A stretch of 64,000 bases of DNA from Panax quinquefolius (Eukaryota > Streptophyta > Magnoliopsida > Apiales > Araliaceae): assembly GCA_020205615.1 (NCBI GenBank), contig CM035170.1, forward strand, positions 10,904,980 through 10,968,979. The letters run 5' to 3'. Shown piece by piece: positions 24,901 to 37,503 of the stretch (position 1 is the first letter of the stretch; every line of letters begins with the position of its first letter). A program made the position numbers and the translations under genes. The notes beneath the pieces are model-generated. The model saw only the letters and a program-made list of their open reading frames with translations. It made no database searches and was not told where the DNA came from.

Positions 24901-27900
24901 AAGCAAAATTTATTTTGTATTAAAAGTATTATTAAATAGTGTACTTTAGCTATTACTTTCCATTTCTTTCTTCTAAACTCACAAATGAGGTAAATCACAC
25001 CAACTTGCCCTTCCCTTCTTAAACTCATAAAAATGACAAGGTAAAGTTATTATTTTCTTGCACATTCTTTAAATTATTATGTAATTGTTGTCATTTGGTG
25101 TAGGAAAGTAAAAGTATTGCAAAGATGAGGATGACATATATTGCTGGTACTCGTGAGAAGTTAAGTCGTTTCACAGTTCTTGTTCGTGCTATCCCGTGGT
25201 CAGGAGAATCGTACAGTGATTCTGTAACCAAATTCTTCACAAATTACTATTCTTCAAGTTATTTATCACACCAAATGGTTTATCTCCCCGGTACAGTTCG
25301 GAAACTTGTGGTGAGCTCCTTACTTAGATAAATAACTATTGACTTTTTAGTTATTTTCTATTTCCTATAATACATTTAGTTATATATGTATCTATTATGT
25401 ACGATATACTATTTGATGCACAACAAGGTAAATAGAAGGAATAATTATGATAAAAGGAATAATCCCTCAGGCCATAATGGTATAATCCAATGTAATAATC
25501 AATCAATACATCAAATACGAATTTTATCGGCGGTACATCAATTTATACTTTATATAGGAGAATAAGAAACTCTAACTCTTGGAAACCAAGTAAATACTGC
25601 TTAGGTGACTTAATTCAAACTGAAAACAGATGCGGGGCAAATTACTTATAATTTTACATTTTGGATTTTATACTAAACTACTCTAAAAATAATAAAATAT
25701 TTTAGACCTCAATAAAATCCAAAATCCAAAATCCAAAATTATAAGTATTTTGTCCTGCGTCATATTATGCATGGATAAGATTTTTGTCTTCAACTGTGCC
25801 AGGAAAAAAAATAGAAGCATTTGAATCCTTCATGCAATTAAGAAATAGATTCAGATTAATTTTAGTAGATTGTGCATTATACTATGACCAACTTTTTGAA
25901 AATTTTCAGTAATATTAAAAAGGACTTTTGTGACTTATTTGTCAACTTTTCTACTTTCACGCCTAAAAACACCACTCTGAAGTACCAAAAACAACAAATA
26001 GTGGACTTAAAATAAAGGGTTAAGTTCAGATGACCACCTGGGGTTTGAGTGGTTTCCCACTTAACCACCTATAGTCAGTAAAGCTACATTTAGACACCCG
26101 ACTTTTTGAGTTGAAGTGAATAAGTGCTTTCCGTCATAACTCTGTTACTTAAGTTGGATAAAAACTTAATTACCCTCCTTATATATAAAAGACAGATTTG
26201 AGAACAGAGAAAACCATTCACAGAATGTATATCCCCAAACTAAAATTTAAGAACAACTGCTAAACTTATCAGAGAATTAGAACACGAAATCAAAACCTCA
26301 TTTATCAAAACACCATCACAAAATCCAAAATCAACAACAATTACACACAGAATCACAAAAAGACTTGAAATTACAAATGACATTTAACAGAGCTGACAGA
26401 GTAATCTAGCTTCAACCTTGACGAATCTTTTCTCAAAATCTCATGTACAACTATAGAGAATGCATAAACAACATAAATCTAGCTATTATAAAACATACAT
26501 CTCTTATAAAACAGAGCAACCAACCAACCAAGAAGGGAAAGAAGAGCAAATAGAAAGAAACATACATCTCTTATAAAACATCTCTTATAAAACAGAGCAA
26601 CCAAGTCTTCAAGGAATTTGAGCACCAATTTGCAGTTATCAACAATATGTGCAGTAAATCCAAGTCCTCTGTTTGCCACGCATTGCTGAATGTTGGACTG
26701 AAAATCAAATAATTAACTTGGACCTTTTAGTTTCACCAGAGTCTTTTAGGTTAGGAAATAAGTTTGATTTTCACTTTTAAGTGCCCCATTCTTTTTCCTT
26801 CAAATCGATCAACAATCGAAAAATAAAAAGACTACTCTTTTAAATTGTGCAATAATATATACTAAACTTCAACCACCTGAATGAATGAATGAAAGTGATT
26901 CTCTAAGACTATGTGAGAGAATAAGATTGTTCCCTCTTTTTCTTTACTTCTTAGACGTAAGAAGTAATTATGTGCAACAGAGACCAAATAACAGATGATA
27001 AACTGCAAGTATATGGCTGGCCAATACACTTGTTCATAGCAAAATAGAACAATTAATTCCAGAAAAATGTTTGGTTTTCTGTTGACGGTAGTTTCTTCAA
27101 AATCATCTTATATGGAAATTCAAAATGTTTGCAAGCAGACTGCATACCTATTCACAGATCATAATACCAAGACAATTTATGATTAACCTCCTTGATTCCC
27201 ACTTCGTTTTCCATCTTCATATACTGATTCTTGTAGTTCCTGATGAGCCACATCATACGTTGCATGCACCCCAACCAAGATATAGTAAATTAACATTATG
27301 GCACTACATATGAAGAACCGATAGAATGCCGCAGCACCCAAAGATCCAATCAGAAAAATATTCATCCCAATTGACAGTGATAGCAACCATGGAACAAGTG
27401 GAACTCCCCAAATTTTAGGAACCCTCTGCTTTCGTAGCAATACCATACCCACCGTACCTGAAAACCAAAACACACCGACCACCGTATACCCAATCCATCC
27501 TCTGTTATTTGAACTCCATAGATCCGTAATTCCAATAGATGAACCGATAACAACTAATAAGCACACAAGAAATTTAACCAAATCACGCTTTGGAGTAACA
27601 TTCTTCACATAATACCGACCCTACGGAACAGGTCCCTTTCTTCAACCCCAATTTCCCACTATTTCATCTTCTAGCAGAGAAAAATCTAGGGTTTCCCAAA
27701 CCCCTAAAACTCATTTGCTCACAAGTCTAGAATTTTCTGGGACAAATTTCTGCTCGGATTCTAAAAACTTCTAACAAGATTTTCTACTCAAACCCCCTGT
27801 AAGCCATTAATTCTAAAAAACAACAAGATTTTCTCCAACAAGATTTGGGGTTTTGTTAAAACACATAAAATAGATTTAGAAGAAGAAGAAGACAGAACCA

Positions 27901-30900
27901 TTCTCTTTTGTCTCTCTGTCTTGGCCGAATCCGTTTCAATGGAGCAGAGAATCGGTAACCCACAACAAAACCCACATTATTATCGAACAGAACCTTCGCT
28001 AGTTCCCTCATCCAACGTCTAGAACATCAACCTCCAAACCCAACCTCAAGAGCCCAAACCAGATCAGATCCAAACCTAAGACAGAGGGATGGGTGGGGCG
28101 CAAGGATCAGATCCATGAAGGTTGAAGGGAGAATAAGAGGAGAAGAGAGGAAGAAGAAAGGGGCATTTTAGACATTTACTAGGGTTTTTTTTACTCTTAC
28201 AGTCCTTTCTCACGCGTTTTTGGCGTTTGACATACACGCCCTGTTAAGTTGGATGGAAAAAGTGACGTTTTCACTTCAACTCAAAAAGTCGGGTGTCTAA
28301 ATGTAGCTTTACTGACTATAGGTGGTTAGTGGGAAACCGCTCAAACCTCAGGTGGTCATCTGAACTTAACCTTAAAATAAAAAAGCATTCTCGGTGTAAG
28401 TGAAACCAATGGTTTCTTGGTTTGTATAGAAAAGCCAAGGTTCTTCCATGCAATAATTCTACCAAAGGAGATCCTATTACAAGACTCACACGACTTAAAA
28501 TCCCGTGCTAAAGAGCTGGAGGTTCAAGTCCTATAAAGAAAATACCTATCAAAACCGATCGCAAGAAAAAAGCCCAATGCACAAAAAATGCATGTTGGGT
28601 ATTTAGTACATGTGGCTATTCATGCTTCTCTTCTAAATAAATTGAATGCTATCATGCCACCATCACTACAATTCTAAAAAATGTTAGAATTGTATTTGGA
28701 AATACAAAAACATCCTTAAAAGTCGTCGTTTTGAAAATACATCCTAAACTGTTTAGGAACAAAGGAGTAAATGGAAAAAACTTTCTTGTACACCATTTTG
28801 TTAGAACTCTCATACGAAATTGATATTTCGATTGTCTACATTTTTATGATCCACTTTCAACCTCAGCCTGGTCTTCATATGGCTCCATAACATCTTCAAG
28901 TTTCTCAAGAGAAGATTAATGTATTAATTAGCAACCGGTAACGCGTTGCGTGTAAATTATGTAGGGTAAAAAAAATTCTTATAAAATTTGAAGACCTAAA
29001 TAAAAAGACATAAAGAAATTAATATAAATAGAACAAAATAGAAATTATTTATAAGTTGAAGGGCATTTTTGGAAGAGCCAAAAGGCTTAAAAACTTGTTT
29101 ACACCAAACTCAGCCCTCCTTTAATATTAGAAGATAGATGAAAAAACATAACAAGATAAGATTAAGTATATATAGGTGGTGTTGAGTAACATAATATCTA
29201 ATTGAGCTGGATTCAGGGATTTCCCTTTTACTTTAAGGCATATTTAATCGAGCTGGGTTTGGGATTTACTTTAATGTCATAATAGTGAACCATGCAATTG
29301 CATGATCATGGTTGAGAGCCAGCTGTTATACACTGTGGATGTTTATGAATATGCTCACTATGTGAAGTTCCTTATGAAAAAAACATTTAAACCTGGCAAC
29401 TCTTGAGTGCAAAGTCCAGCAATGGATATCATTTGAAGGAGTTGTGTTTCAGGTGTAAATGTGTACCTGAGGTCCTGAACTCTAACCTGCCATTTCCCAC
29501 AAAGTTGGTTGGGACTTGGGACTAAACTTGTGCATAAATTTGATCACTATTGTGACCTGGTTAGAACTCAGTAATCAGCAGTTTGTATATGGGTCTGGAT
29601 CCAGTGGTGGTCAGTAAACTAATTATAATATTAATGTTTCTATCCTCTGGACTACTGTATCTACATGAATGGACTCTCCTCATCTTCACTCAGTAAAGCC
29701 TAATCCCAACTATTTGAGGCTGGTTAAATGAATTTTGTTTCAACCCTCCATATGAGTTTGTTTTGTATATATATAGATGGGTGATATATAATCAGATTGA
29801 TAATATGGTTTAAACCCAGGATCTTAATATAGGTGTTTCATATTGATATAAAATTTTAATCAAAGAAGTCCTTCCAAACTGGTATTTTGTTAAATTTTAT
29901 TAATATGCATTAGTGATTGGATTGTTTGTGTATCATCCTTAGCTTTTCGCTGTTTGATGAGTTTTTCTTCCATTTCCTATAGGTATAATATCCGTCTTTT
30001 GTGATAATGTTTGACCTTAATCTTCTGGTCAATGCTCAGTTTTTGTTTGTTGACTACTTCCAGAATGATGCTGAGAAGATGTACAATATGCTTAAGTACC
30101 CTAATTTAAGTCAACAGTGCGGATCAAGTTTCGTAAGATGTGGCCTTTGTGGAGTAAGTGGAAAGCCTTTCAGGATCCTTTCCAAGGGATCAGAAATTGA
30201 TGAGGGGAGCCGTGGCATTACTGAAGATTTACGAGAAAAGGTCACTTTCACACCGTTACTGATTCTAGTTGTGCAGTTATTTGACAATTTTATGCATCTC
30301 AATCATAGTAACTGATATGTTTGGTTTGGTGTCAGACTATCAAAGTTTCATGTCTTCATATTTCCTATAAGTATTGTGGAGAAATAAAGAAGGGAAGAAG
30401 TTTTTTATTATATATCTTACAATGTACAATAGAGAACTTAGAACTGCTGTACATTTGAAAAGTAAATCAATCATCCCTTAATCATGCAATCTCCCTTTAA
30501 TCATGCAATCCCCCTAAACATGCAATCCCTCAAATCATGCTACAATATTAGAATAATATCCTAGAATTCTCTAGATTATCTACTAACACACCCCCTCAAG
30601 CTGAAAGTCTTATATTATTGATTTATAGCTTGTTACAAAACATAATCCCAAAACTAAAAAGATTTAAACCAAACTTAAAAAGGAAAATATTTTATCTCCA
30701 ATACTCCCCCTCAAATTGAGGCCCTCTTCAATTTTGCATGAATAAAATAAAAAGAAAGAAAAAGAAAAAATGATGTGTATGTCCAAAGTCAATTCTCACC
30801 CTCAATACATAACTTCACATCCACTTTCCAAGGATATTATGTGCAGGCAATAACGGAGAACACTTATCTCCAACAAAAACGATAAAAGACTCCTTGCCTT

Positions 30901-33900
30901 CCTCAATAACGGAGGACTCTTAAGTCTCCCAACAAATCGAAGGACACACGCCTTCCTCAAACCCCTGCCCCATGAAAATCATTACTCTCTAATCAACAAC
31001 CCATTTATATATTTCAACCTGAGAAATTAACTACTCTGGACATGTCGCCTTTTTGAAAATGAGAAAAGAAAAAACTCCAACAAGAAAAACTAGAACTGAA
31101 CCCTAACTACATAATTTTTCTTTAAGATGAAGTTAAACAATAAAAAGAAACGATACCGCCACTAGCTATGTGCCCACGGCGGAAGCAAAACCTTTTGATT
31201 TGATTGCCAAGGTCAACCAAGCTTTGATACCATGTGGAGAAATAAAAAAAGGAAGATGTTTTCTATTATATATCTTACAATGTACAATAGAGAGCCTTTA
31301 TATAGGCTTAGAACTGTAGTACATTTGGAAAGTACATCAATCATCCCTTAATCATGCAATCTCCCTTTAGTCCTGGAATCCCCCTAATCATGCTATTAGA
31401 TATCCTAGAATTCTCTATCTACTAACAAGTATTCTTTGTCAGCGACATACCCTGTTGTACCGGCATAGAATGCATGGTACTAAAAAAAAAGCACTAGTGG
31501 TGATTCTGGATAGTTCCATGATGCTTATTGTACAATTTTTTCGGTCTTATGATCTATCTTTTCCTATTACCCTCTATACGTGCTTCAGATTAGGTGGTGT
31601 TGAAATTTGTTTCCATATAAAAAAGTCGGCTAGACCATGAAGATTACTGTTCTATGTCAATCGTTTGAATTGACCAGTATTACCGTATTTAATGGTTGAA
31701 ACTTCAGTTCACTAGTTTCCTCACCTTCAGTGACTTGGCAATTTCCATAAGCTCCAATTCATCCACTGTAGATCTGCATCTTAAAAGTTTTGGGATAGTT
31801 TGAGATTTCTCAAAGGTCGTAAGTGGTCCTTAGGTACAAGTTTTCGAATGTTCAGTACACAGCAAGATGTCGACAAAGTAGACAATCATGAATATTCTAA
31901 TGAATGGTTTCAGTACCTGATATGCAAATCTCATTGAATCACTTAGAGAGGCTGAATTTTTGATAGGCTAATCATTCATTCTTGAGTCCTCTGTTTTATT
32001 CCTCTGATTTTTTTTAATAACCATATTACCAGCAATTTCTAATAAATTTTACTTCTTCATCTGGGTGTATTCCAACTTACTATCCCTTCCTATAAGGAAT
32101 AGTGTTAGTACCTGACGCTAAGCTCTTCCTGATCCTTCAGAGTAAGGCAGTAGTGTTTAGGTTTATTATTGCTTTCATTTCCATGGCATTCTTAAGTCTC
32201 TCCAAGAGTTCTCACACATTCCAACTATTTGTTTTTCGCATGTACGGATGGATTTTTAACTATGATATGTGGGGGAGCGGCCCCCACTGAAATTGTTTAT
32301 TGATTGCTATTTTATCTTTTGTACTTGACATGTTTTCTGTGAGAAGGCCCTGAAAAGTATAAACTTTCCCTTAAACCCCAAATTCCTTAAATTCTACAAC
32401 CATACATACATCTACGTATACTTTTTAACGTAATTCAGAATGGTTTTCCATCAAAATTATGTGACTCGACTTATTGAGTCCTTGCAAGTGAGTGTTAATT
32501 TAACCAACGTTATGAATTGCCATGTGTTTGCTATTGTAACTTCATAGTAACATTGATTCGGTTGTTTGCTTGTGGATCATTGTCAAACCACAATGTGAAA
32601 GTACACTTACTTCAGGGTGTGTCTAAGTGTATATTGTAGAACATTACGTATGGTTGTTTCTGTGGTCATTCCTTGTGATCACTATCCGTGTTTATAATTT
32701 ACGTGATAAATGTATCTATGTAAATTTGGTTATCACTTACAGAAATCCATATTACTGGGCAAAGTTTCCTGCCCTGCTAGGTCTAAACCCCTCCATCAAT
32801 CCCTATCTGCTCTTCCTCTTTTCTACAGTGATATTTATTTATTGACTCTTTTTCAGAAAGACTGATAATTCTGTCACCAAGAAGGAATATACTTGAAAAC
32901 TTGAATCCTAACCCCAAGACTTCTTAAGATAAACCTTTGGCAGATTGCAATCTAAATACTTGGAACTTTCATGCAGGAGTGTGCAGCTGCTTTGGTTTTT
33001 TTCAGGACTCGTTATGCTGCTCTGGTTGCTGCACAGGCTCTACAATCACCAAATCCAATGCTTTGGGTTACAGATTTGGCTCCAGAACCGCCAGATGTCT
33101 TTTGGGCAAACCTTTGTGTACCATACAGATTGCTTTGGGTGCGTAGGATAGGGACTCTCATTGCTTCTCTCGTCTTCATGGTTTTCTTCTTTGTGCCCGT
33201 GTCATTTGTACAAGGTCTTGTCCACCTGGAGAAGCTTAAAGAAAAATTTTCATTTGTGAGGAAGTTGAGCAATGAGAGGTATGTAACACTTTGAGTTGAG
33301 TACCAAATTTTCAAGTTCGGTTTGTTAAATTTTTTTATTAGTATATTTTAAATCCAGACAGTCAAGCTCATACCAATGAATCGACTTCAAGAACTCTTGA
33401 GCATATATAATAAATATATATTGTATGTAAATTATGCCAATTTTCTATATTATACTCCCTCCGTTCCAAAATATAAGATAAAGTTTGACTTCTTTTAAAG
33501 TCAATTTGAGATATTTTCTAATTCAGATTGATGTGATTCATTTGACATTTGAAAATAATAAATATTGTACTAAGTAGTAGTGTAGTACTACTTAGATAAT
33601 TTACAATTCTCATAATTGTATTGTCTAAACTAAATTAATTCATATTAGTTTTGGATTTGAAAATATTTCAAATTGACTTCAAAAAGTCAGTAACAATCCT
33701 ATATTTTGGAACAAAGGGAGTAATTAATGAGCCCATACAAAACTTAATTGAACTCGTTCAATATTTTAGCCTAAAATCATGTTCAAACTCATCTAATCTA
33801 GCTCCGAAGTTGTGTCTTCATCAAGTCAAGCTTGATTTGACTTATGAGCTATACCTGTTTGTTTATAATCCTAGCATCAAATGATATATTACCTTTTTCA

Positions 33901-36728
33901 GATATTTAATAGAATATAAATATTAGGTATAGTTGATCTGTAAACTCTAAAGTACACTATATTTCAGGCAACTTACCCTTTCTAATTTACTTGCAGGAAC
34001 TTTATTTTTGACATGGTTACGGGATATCTACCAAGTGTGATGTTGATGTTATTTCTTTACATTGTTCCACCGATAATGATGACTTTCTCAGCAGTAGAAG
34101 GTCCTATTGCCCGTAGTGGCAGAAAAATAAGTGCATGCATCAAAGTCTTATACTTCTTGATATGGAATGTCTTCTTCTCTAATATTTTGTCAGGCTCTGT
34201 TTTGGAGAGGTTTGATACAATTACAAGTTTGAAAGACATTCCTTTGCAACTTGCCAGTGGAGTACCATCAATGGTGATTACTCTTCTACTTGGTTAATTT
34301 TTAACTCTATTATCACAATTTCATTCATCTCCCTAGCGAACCAAGGTTTATGTTCTTTCCAAAGTATTTGACAAATTTATAGCTCCAACTAGCCCTACGT
34401 GCCCATGTTTAACTATATGGATAATGAGGAACTCTTTATTATATGTAAACATGTTTTTCTTTTGGGTGTAATATTTGCCTTCAACATCATACTGTAAACT
34501 GAAGCCTCTCGTGCGAGAATATACGGGATATTTTCCTTTCCAATAAAAGAATGTGGGTTTTGGGTTGGATAGCTATCATTCATTGCTGAGTCTTGCAACG
34601 CAAGCATGTCAAATCTCTCAGCTGTTTAGTTTTCTTGAGCATGTCTGCTTTTGTTTTGGCTGACCTCCACTAGCCATTCAGTTGACAAGTAAGTGAGGGT
34701 GTGAGAGCTTTCCCTACATAGGTAAAGGGAAGCCTCTCAAGCTACTATTATGCATACAGGCATCTCCACTCATTTCCATGTGGCTTTGTGTTTAGATATT
34801 CTGACATGATAAATATTGAGAAATATAAATGTTTAGTTGTTGATAAAGGATTTACCGCAATAATAAAAATTTAGTTGATTCAAGCATTCATAAGTAAAAT
34901 TATACAATGTTCTAATGATTACTCACTAAGGATTCAAATTTTGCAGGTCGTCTTCTTTATGGCTTATGTTTTAACATCAGGGTGGACGGGTTTGGCTTGT
35001 GAATTAATGCAGCCTTTTGTCCTTCTGTGCAACTGGTTGGATAGATGCTTGTTTAGAGGCAAGGATCTTATATCTTATGGCCCGATGACTTTTCCATACC
35101 ACACCGAAATTCCAAGAGTCCTCCTATTTGGACTGCTTGGCTTCACTGCTTCTGTAACGGCACCTCTAATTTTACCCTTTTTGATGGTTTACTTTTTCCT
35201 TGCCTATATCGTTTATCGTAATCAGGTTAGCATTCTTTACATAGTTAATCTACGTTACTTTCTTTTTTGATGTTGCATATAATGGTGTATGCATGTGTGG
35301 AAGGATTATGTGCATATACTCATTCTAAATTTACACAACATGATTCATCAAGTTCGTTTCGGTGCCTTGAATTAAATTGATGCATGAAATTGTAACAAAA
35401 TTGATAGTTTTTTTTTTTCATAAGAGATTTGTTATTTAGTTTCTCTTTTTTTTTTTCAAGTTGAAGCTTTAAGTAATTCATGACTATAATAGTATCACCA
35501 ACTGAGGGGAGGATTCCTAACTTTCACAGATTCTAAGCACGACTAATTTTTTTCTTTCCTTGTTGTCGTTTTTCCACATTTGAAAGCATGATTATAAAAG
35601 TAAAGGGGGCTAACCTCTTATTTTGGAGAGAAATAAAGTACAAAGCTGCCTGTAGAATATGGGATGTTTTGCACACAAAGAAACATGACCATTGTCACGC
35701 CCCCAAAAAGTCCATGGATTCAGACCATGGCGGGTAAGAAAATCTAGGAAAGCCAAAACTTCTGGTTCACCATTTCTGTCCAGCTACTAAAGAAAGTGGA
35801 ATTTTTTTTTTTGTGTGTTTATGCTTGACTTGATGAAACTTTATCCCATATACTTGCCTATTGTTCTCTTCTCTTAGTGATGGGATGTATCCTCTGATGA
35901 GGCTCATCACATTTTCGGACACTTTTTAGAAATTACTCAAATTAGGTTTCTCTATTTTAAGGACATATCTACTGTATTTGAAGTTGTTTACTTTTGTTCT
36001 GTTGAATTTAGGAATCTTAATTCAGCCTTTATTCTTTCCCGTAATATTTGTTTTTTTTGACTTTCTGGAAGAATTTAATTCCTTACAATTATTTGCGTTT
36101 GTATCTGACAAGTTAGAATTGTACCTTTCAGTTTATTAATGTATATGTCACAAAGTATGAAACTGGGGGACTTTATTGGCCTATTGCGCATAATGCAATA
36201 ATCTTCTCATTGCTGCTGATGCAAACAGTAGTTTTGGGAGTCTTCGGGATTAAAAAAGCACCAATTGCTTCTGGTTTCACCATCCCACTGATCATTTGCA
36301 CTCTCCTTTTCCATATCTATTGCACGCAAAGGTTTTTACCGTCTTTTAAAAACAATGCTGCACAGGTATGGGTTGAAAAACCAACTTTACTTTCAAAAAC
36401 TCTCTTTCTATTTGTTTAATGTAAATTTGTTCACCAGATTGTCATGGAGATGGATAGGCAAGATGAGCAGTCTGGAAAACTGGAAGAGATTCATCAACAG
36501 TTGCATTCGGCCTATTGTCAATTCAAATCCACTACCCAGGACTCATCTACAGCTGCCCATCTAGATGGGGTTGAGAATGGCAGACAAATGGAAGAGATTG
36601 GCGACCGTTTGCGTTCAGCTTATTGTTCGTTTAAATCCACTTCTTACGACTCACCTATAGCTGGGAACCTGGACCAGTTTGAGAATGGTGATGATCACAG
36701 GCTCCAAGACTCTAAATTAGGTGACTAA
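21992..36728 (+). CDS. OSCA/CSC1-like (RXW8-type, DUF221) calcium-permeable channel
   Basis: Predicted multi-pass channel of the OSCA/TMEM63 family, which passes cations in response to membrane tension or hyperosmotic stress; closest in my reading to the OSCA2 (RXW8) clade. Coding exons: 21992-22272, 23862-24008, 24516-24579, 25104-25310, 30064-30240, 32977-33278, 33997-34273, 34947-35225, 36132-36365, 36438-36728. All junctions are GT..AG and in phase; total 2259 bp, 752 residues, the usual length. Residues 1-160 form the N-terminal membrane part (LLTSAGINIALC; IGGLDAVVFFRI; FLVLPLNYFG). The cytosolic domain spans about 165-340 and includes a RCGLCG motif and WVTDLAPEPPDVFW. The DUF221 membrane domain covers about 350-655 (FFMAYVLTSGWTGLACE; YFFLAYIVYRNQ). 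The last exon encodes a soluble tail with two 35-residue repeats. An upstream exon part, 21868-21991, is 5' UTR. Introns total over 12 kb, swollen by transposons; none hits a splice site. Confidence 0.95.
22273..23861 (+). other. OSCA-like intron 1
   Basis: 1.6 kb intron with no gene or clear repeat on either strand that I can support. Short frames, such as one at 23425-23643 on the minus strand, show no recognisable protein. Confidence 0.6.
25631..25760. mobile_element. Short palindromic MITE in OSCA-like intron 4
   Basis: About 130 bp hairpin: left arm TGCGGGGCAAATTACTTATA, right arm ending in the near reverse complement (ATAAGTATTTTGTCCTGCGT), with three tandem AAAATCC units beside the loop. 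No clear target duplication, so the class is uncertain. Confidence 0.6.
26017..28371. mobile_element. Pack-MULE (Mutator-like element with captured gene fragment)
   Basis: 2.36 kb element with inverted repeats of about 110 bp. The left starts GGGTTAAGTTCAGATGACCA; the right ends with the reverse complement. Both arms include CCTATAGTCAGTAAAGCTAC and CACCCGACTTTTTGAGTTG. A perfect 10 bp target duplication TTAAAATAAA lies at 26007-26016 and 28372-28381, inside the 9-11 bp range of Mutator-like elements. There is no transposase; the interior carries part of a cationic amino-acid transporter gene on the minus strand (27183-27622), the definition of a Pack-MULE. It sits in the 4.75 kb intron 4 of the OSCA-like gene, opposite in orientation to the captured fragment. 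Confidence 0.92.
27183..27622 (-). pseudogene. Captured C-terminal fragment of a cationic amino-acid transporter (CAT)
   Basis: About 145 codons in one open frame resembling the last exon of plant CAT1/CAT5/CAT8-type transporters, which carry basic amino acids across the plasma membrane with 14 membrane helices. Visible marks: a RYYVKNVTPKRDLVKFL lead-in, a WIGYTVVGVFWFSG helix, RVPKIWGVPLVPW, then LSIGMNIFLIGSLGAAAFYR, and the family tail ending GVHATYDVAHQ. Only the last three or four helices are present, so it cannot be a complete transporter. An in-frame TAG lies just upstream at about 27623-27625 and could be the final bases of the parent intron's acceptor, which would mean capture from genomic DNA. 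There is no ATG in the frame before the conserved part. The frame has not decayed, so capture is either recent or selected. Function unproven. Confidence 0.88.
29690..29760 (+). repeat. Possible SINE (Au-like) remnant
   Basis: AAGCCTAATCCCAACTATTT followed by GAGGCTGGTTAAATGAATTT resembles the internal block of plant Au-type SINEs. The two ends and any target duplication are not recognisable, so it is at best a fragment in OSCA-like intron 4. Confidence 0.4.
30375..31427 (-). mobile_element. TRIM (small non-autonomous LTR retrotransposon)
   Basis: 1053 bp element with two direct repeats of 214 bp (30375-30588) and 195 bp (31233-31427) as LTRs, each reading TGTTAG...CCACA on the minus strand. 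Target duplication AGTAT is perfect (30370-30374, 31428-31432). A primer site, TGGTATCAAAGC on the minus strand (31221-31232), abuts the LTR and differs at one base from the usual tRNA-Met site. A purine tract (CTTGAGGGGGTG, minus) abuts the other LTR. The 644 bp interior has no open frame of note. Size and lack of genes fit TRIM elements. It lies in OSCA-like intron 5, antisense to the gene. Confidence 0.92.
33455..33720. mobile_element. Stowaway-type MITE in OSCA-like intron 6
   Basis: 266 bp, CTCCCTCCGTTCCAAAATAT at the left and the imperfect reverse complement (ending ACAAAGGGAG) at the right, with flanking TA on both sides (33453-33454, 33721-33722). Long subterminal arms with AGTTTGACTTC / GAAGTCAA words continue the inverted repeat. 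No coding capacity. Confidence 0.88.
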
Positions 36729-37503
36729 CACATAATTTATCACTCAAACTTTTACTTTTAGACCCACCTTCTATTAAATTTTTTGACCGTCTATGCCAGA
36801 TATTTTGCAGTAAAGAGATCAAATCGATTGCCACATGGATTACAGGCTGAGCTTCAAATATCATGGATTACATGGATCAAATATTGTGTATGAATCAAAG
36901 ATTAATAGACAATGAGCTGTATTCTGATTTGCAGATTCATTCTTTTATGGGCAAAACATCACTGCCTAGAAACAGCTGGAGAGAATTGTGTGTAAAAGTA
37001 GGATTTCGAGGGACTTCATTTAAACAACTGTAGTGTTTGACATGTGTATGTAGATATGCAGCAGCTCTTTTTGCCCTTATATGTATATGTATATATAATG
37101 TTTTTATCCTGGTCTTGGGATTCATTTTTGTATAACTAATTAGTAGATTTGTTCTGCTAATTTAGGAACAATGTAAAGGCACTCATGGGTTAAGCCCATC
37201 CTGTTTTTCTATGCATATTATACTTCCTTAACAACGAGTTCCACTCGCCCTTCTTTTTTATTTATTTTTTACTCTTTTCATACTAGTATAAAAAATGTCA
37301 CATTCTTAATTTTGTTGTCATAATGAATGCCATCATTGTTTAAATATGACTCAATTTCATTATTATACTATTTTCTTTTCGGAATGGAGGGAGGTATATA
37401 GATTAATAGACATGTAAGCAACTATATGCAGTGCAGGGACGAGCGTTATTCTTGAAAATAAATAAAATTCTATTACTCTAATGTTACATTTGGACTAAAG
37501 AAA
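36729..37503 (+). other. OSCA-like 3' UTR and intergenic DNA
   Basis: Probable 3' UTR to about 37140 (AT-rich, several AATAA-like signals), followed by about 350 bp with no gene. The transcript end is a guess. Confidence 0.45.

Noticed and set aside
24638..25033. Possible MITE in OSCA-like intron 3 (TTTGTGAGTTTTA facing TAAACTCATAAA)
   Set aside because: The arms match poorly and I find no target duplication; could be chance in purine-rich DNA.
27183..27608. CAT fragment as an independent transporter gene
   Set aside because: Only the last helices are present, with no ATG ahead of them, inside a transposon with perfect target duplication.
33003..33006. Second acceptor (TTTTTTTCAG) inside OSCA-like exon 6
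   Set aside because: Using it would shift the frame and remove the conserved start of the exon (ECAAALVFFRTRYAAL); the upstream acceptor at 32976 keeps the frame.
35695..35750. GTCACGCCCCCAAAAAG in OSCA-like intron 8 resembles the LTR end of the Ty3 family
   Set aside because: The similarity stops after about 15 bases; no further LTR sequence follows.
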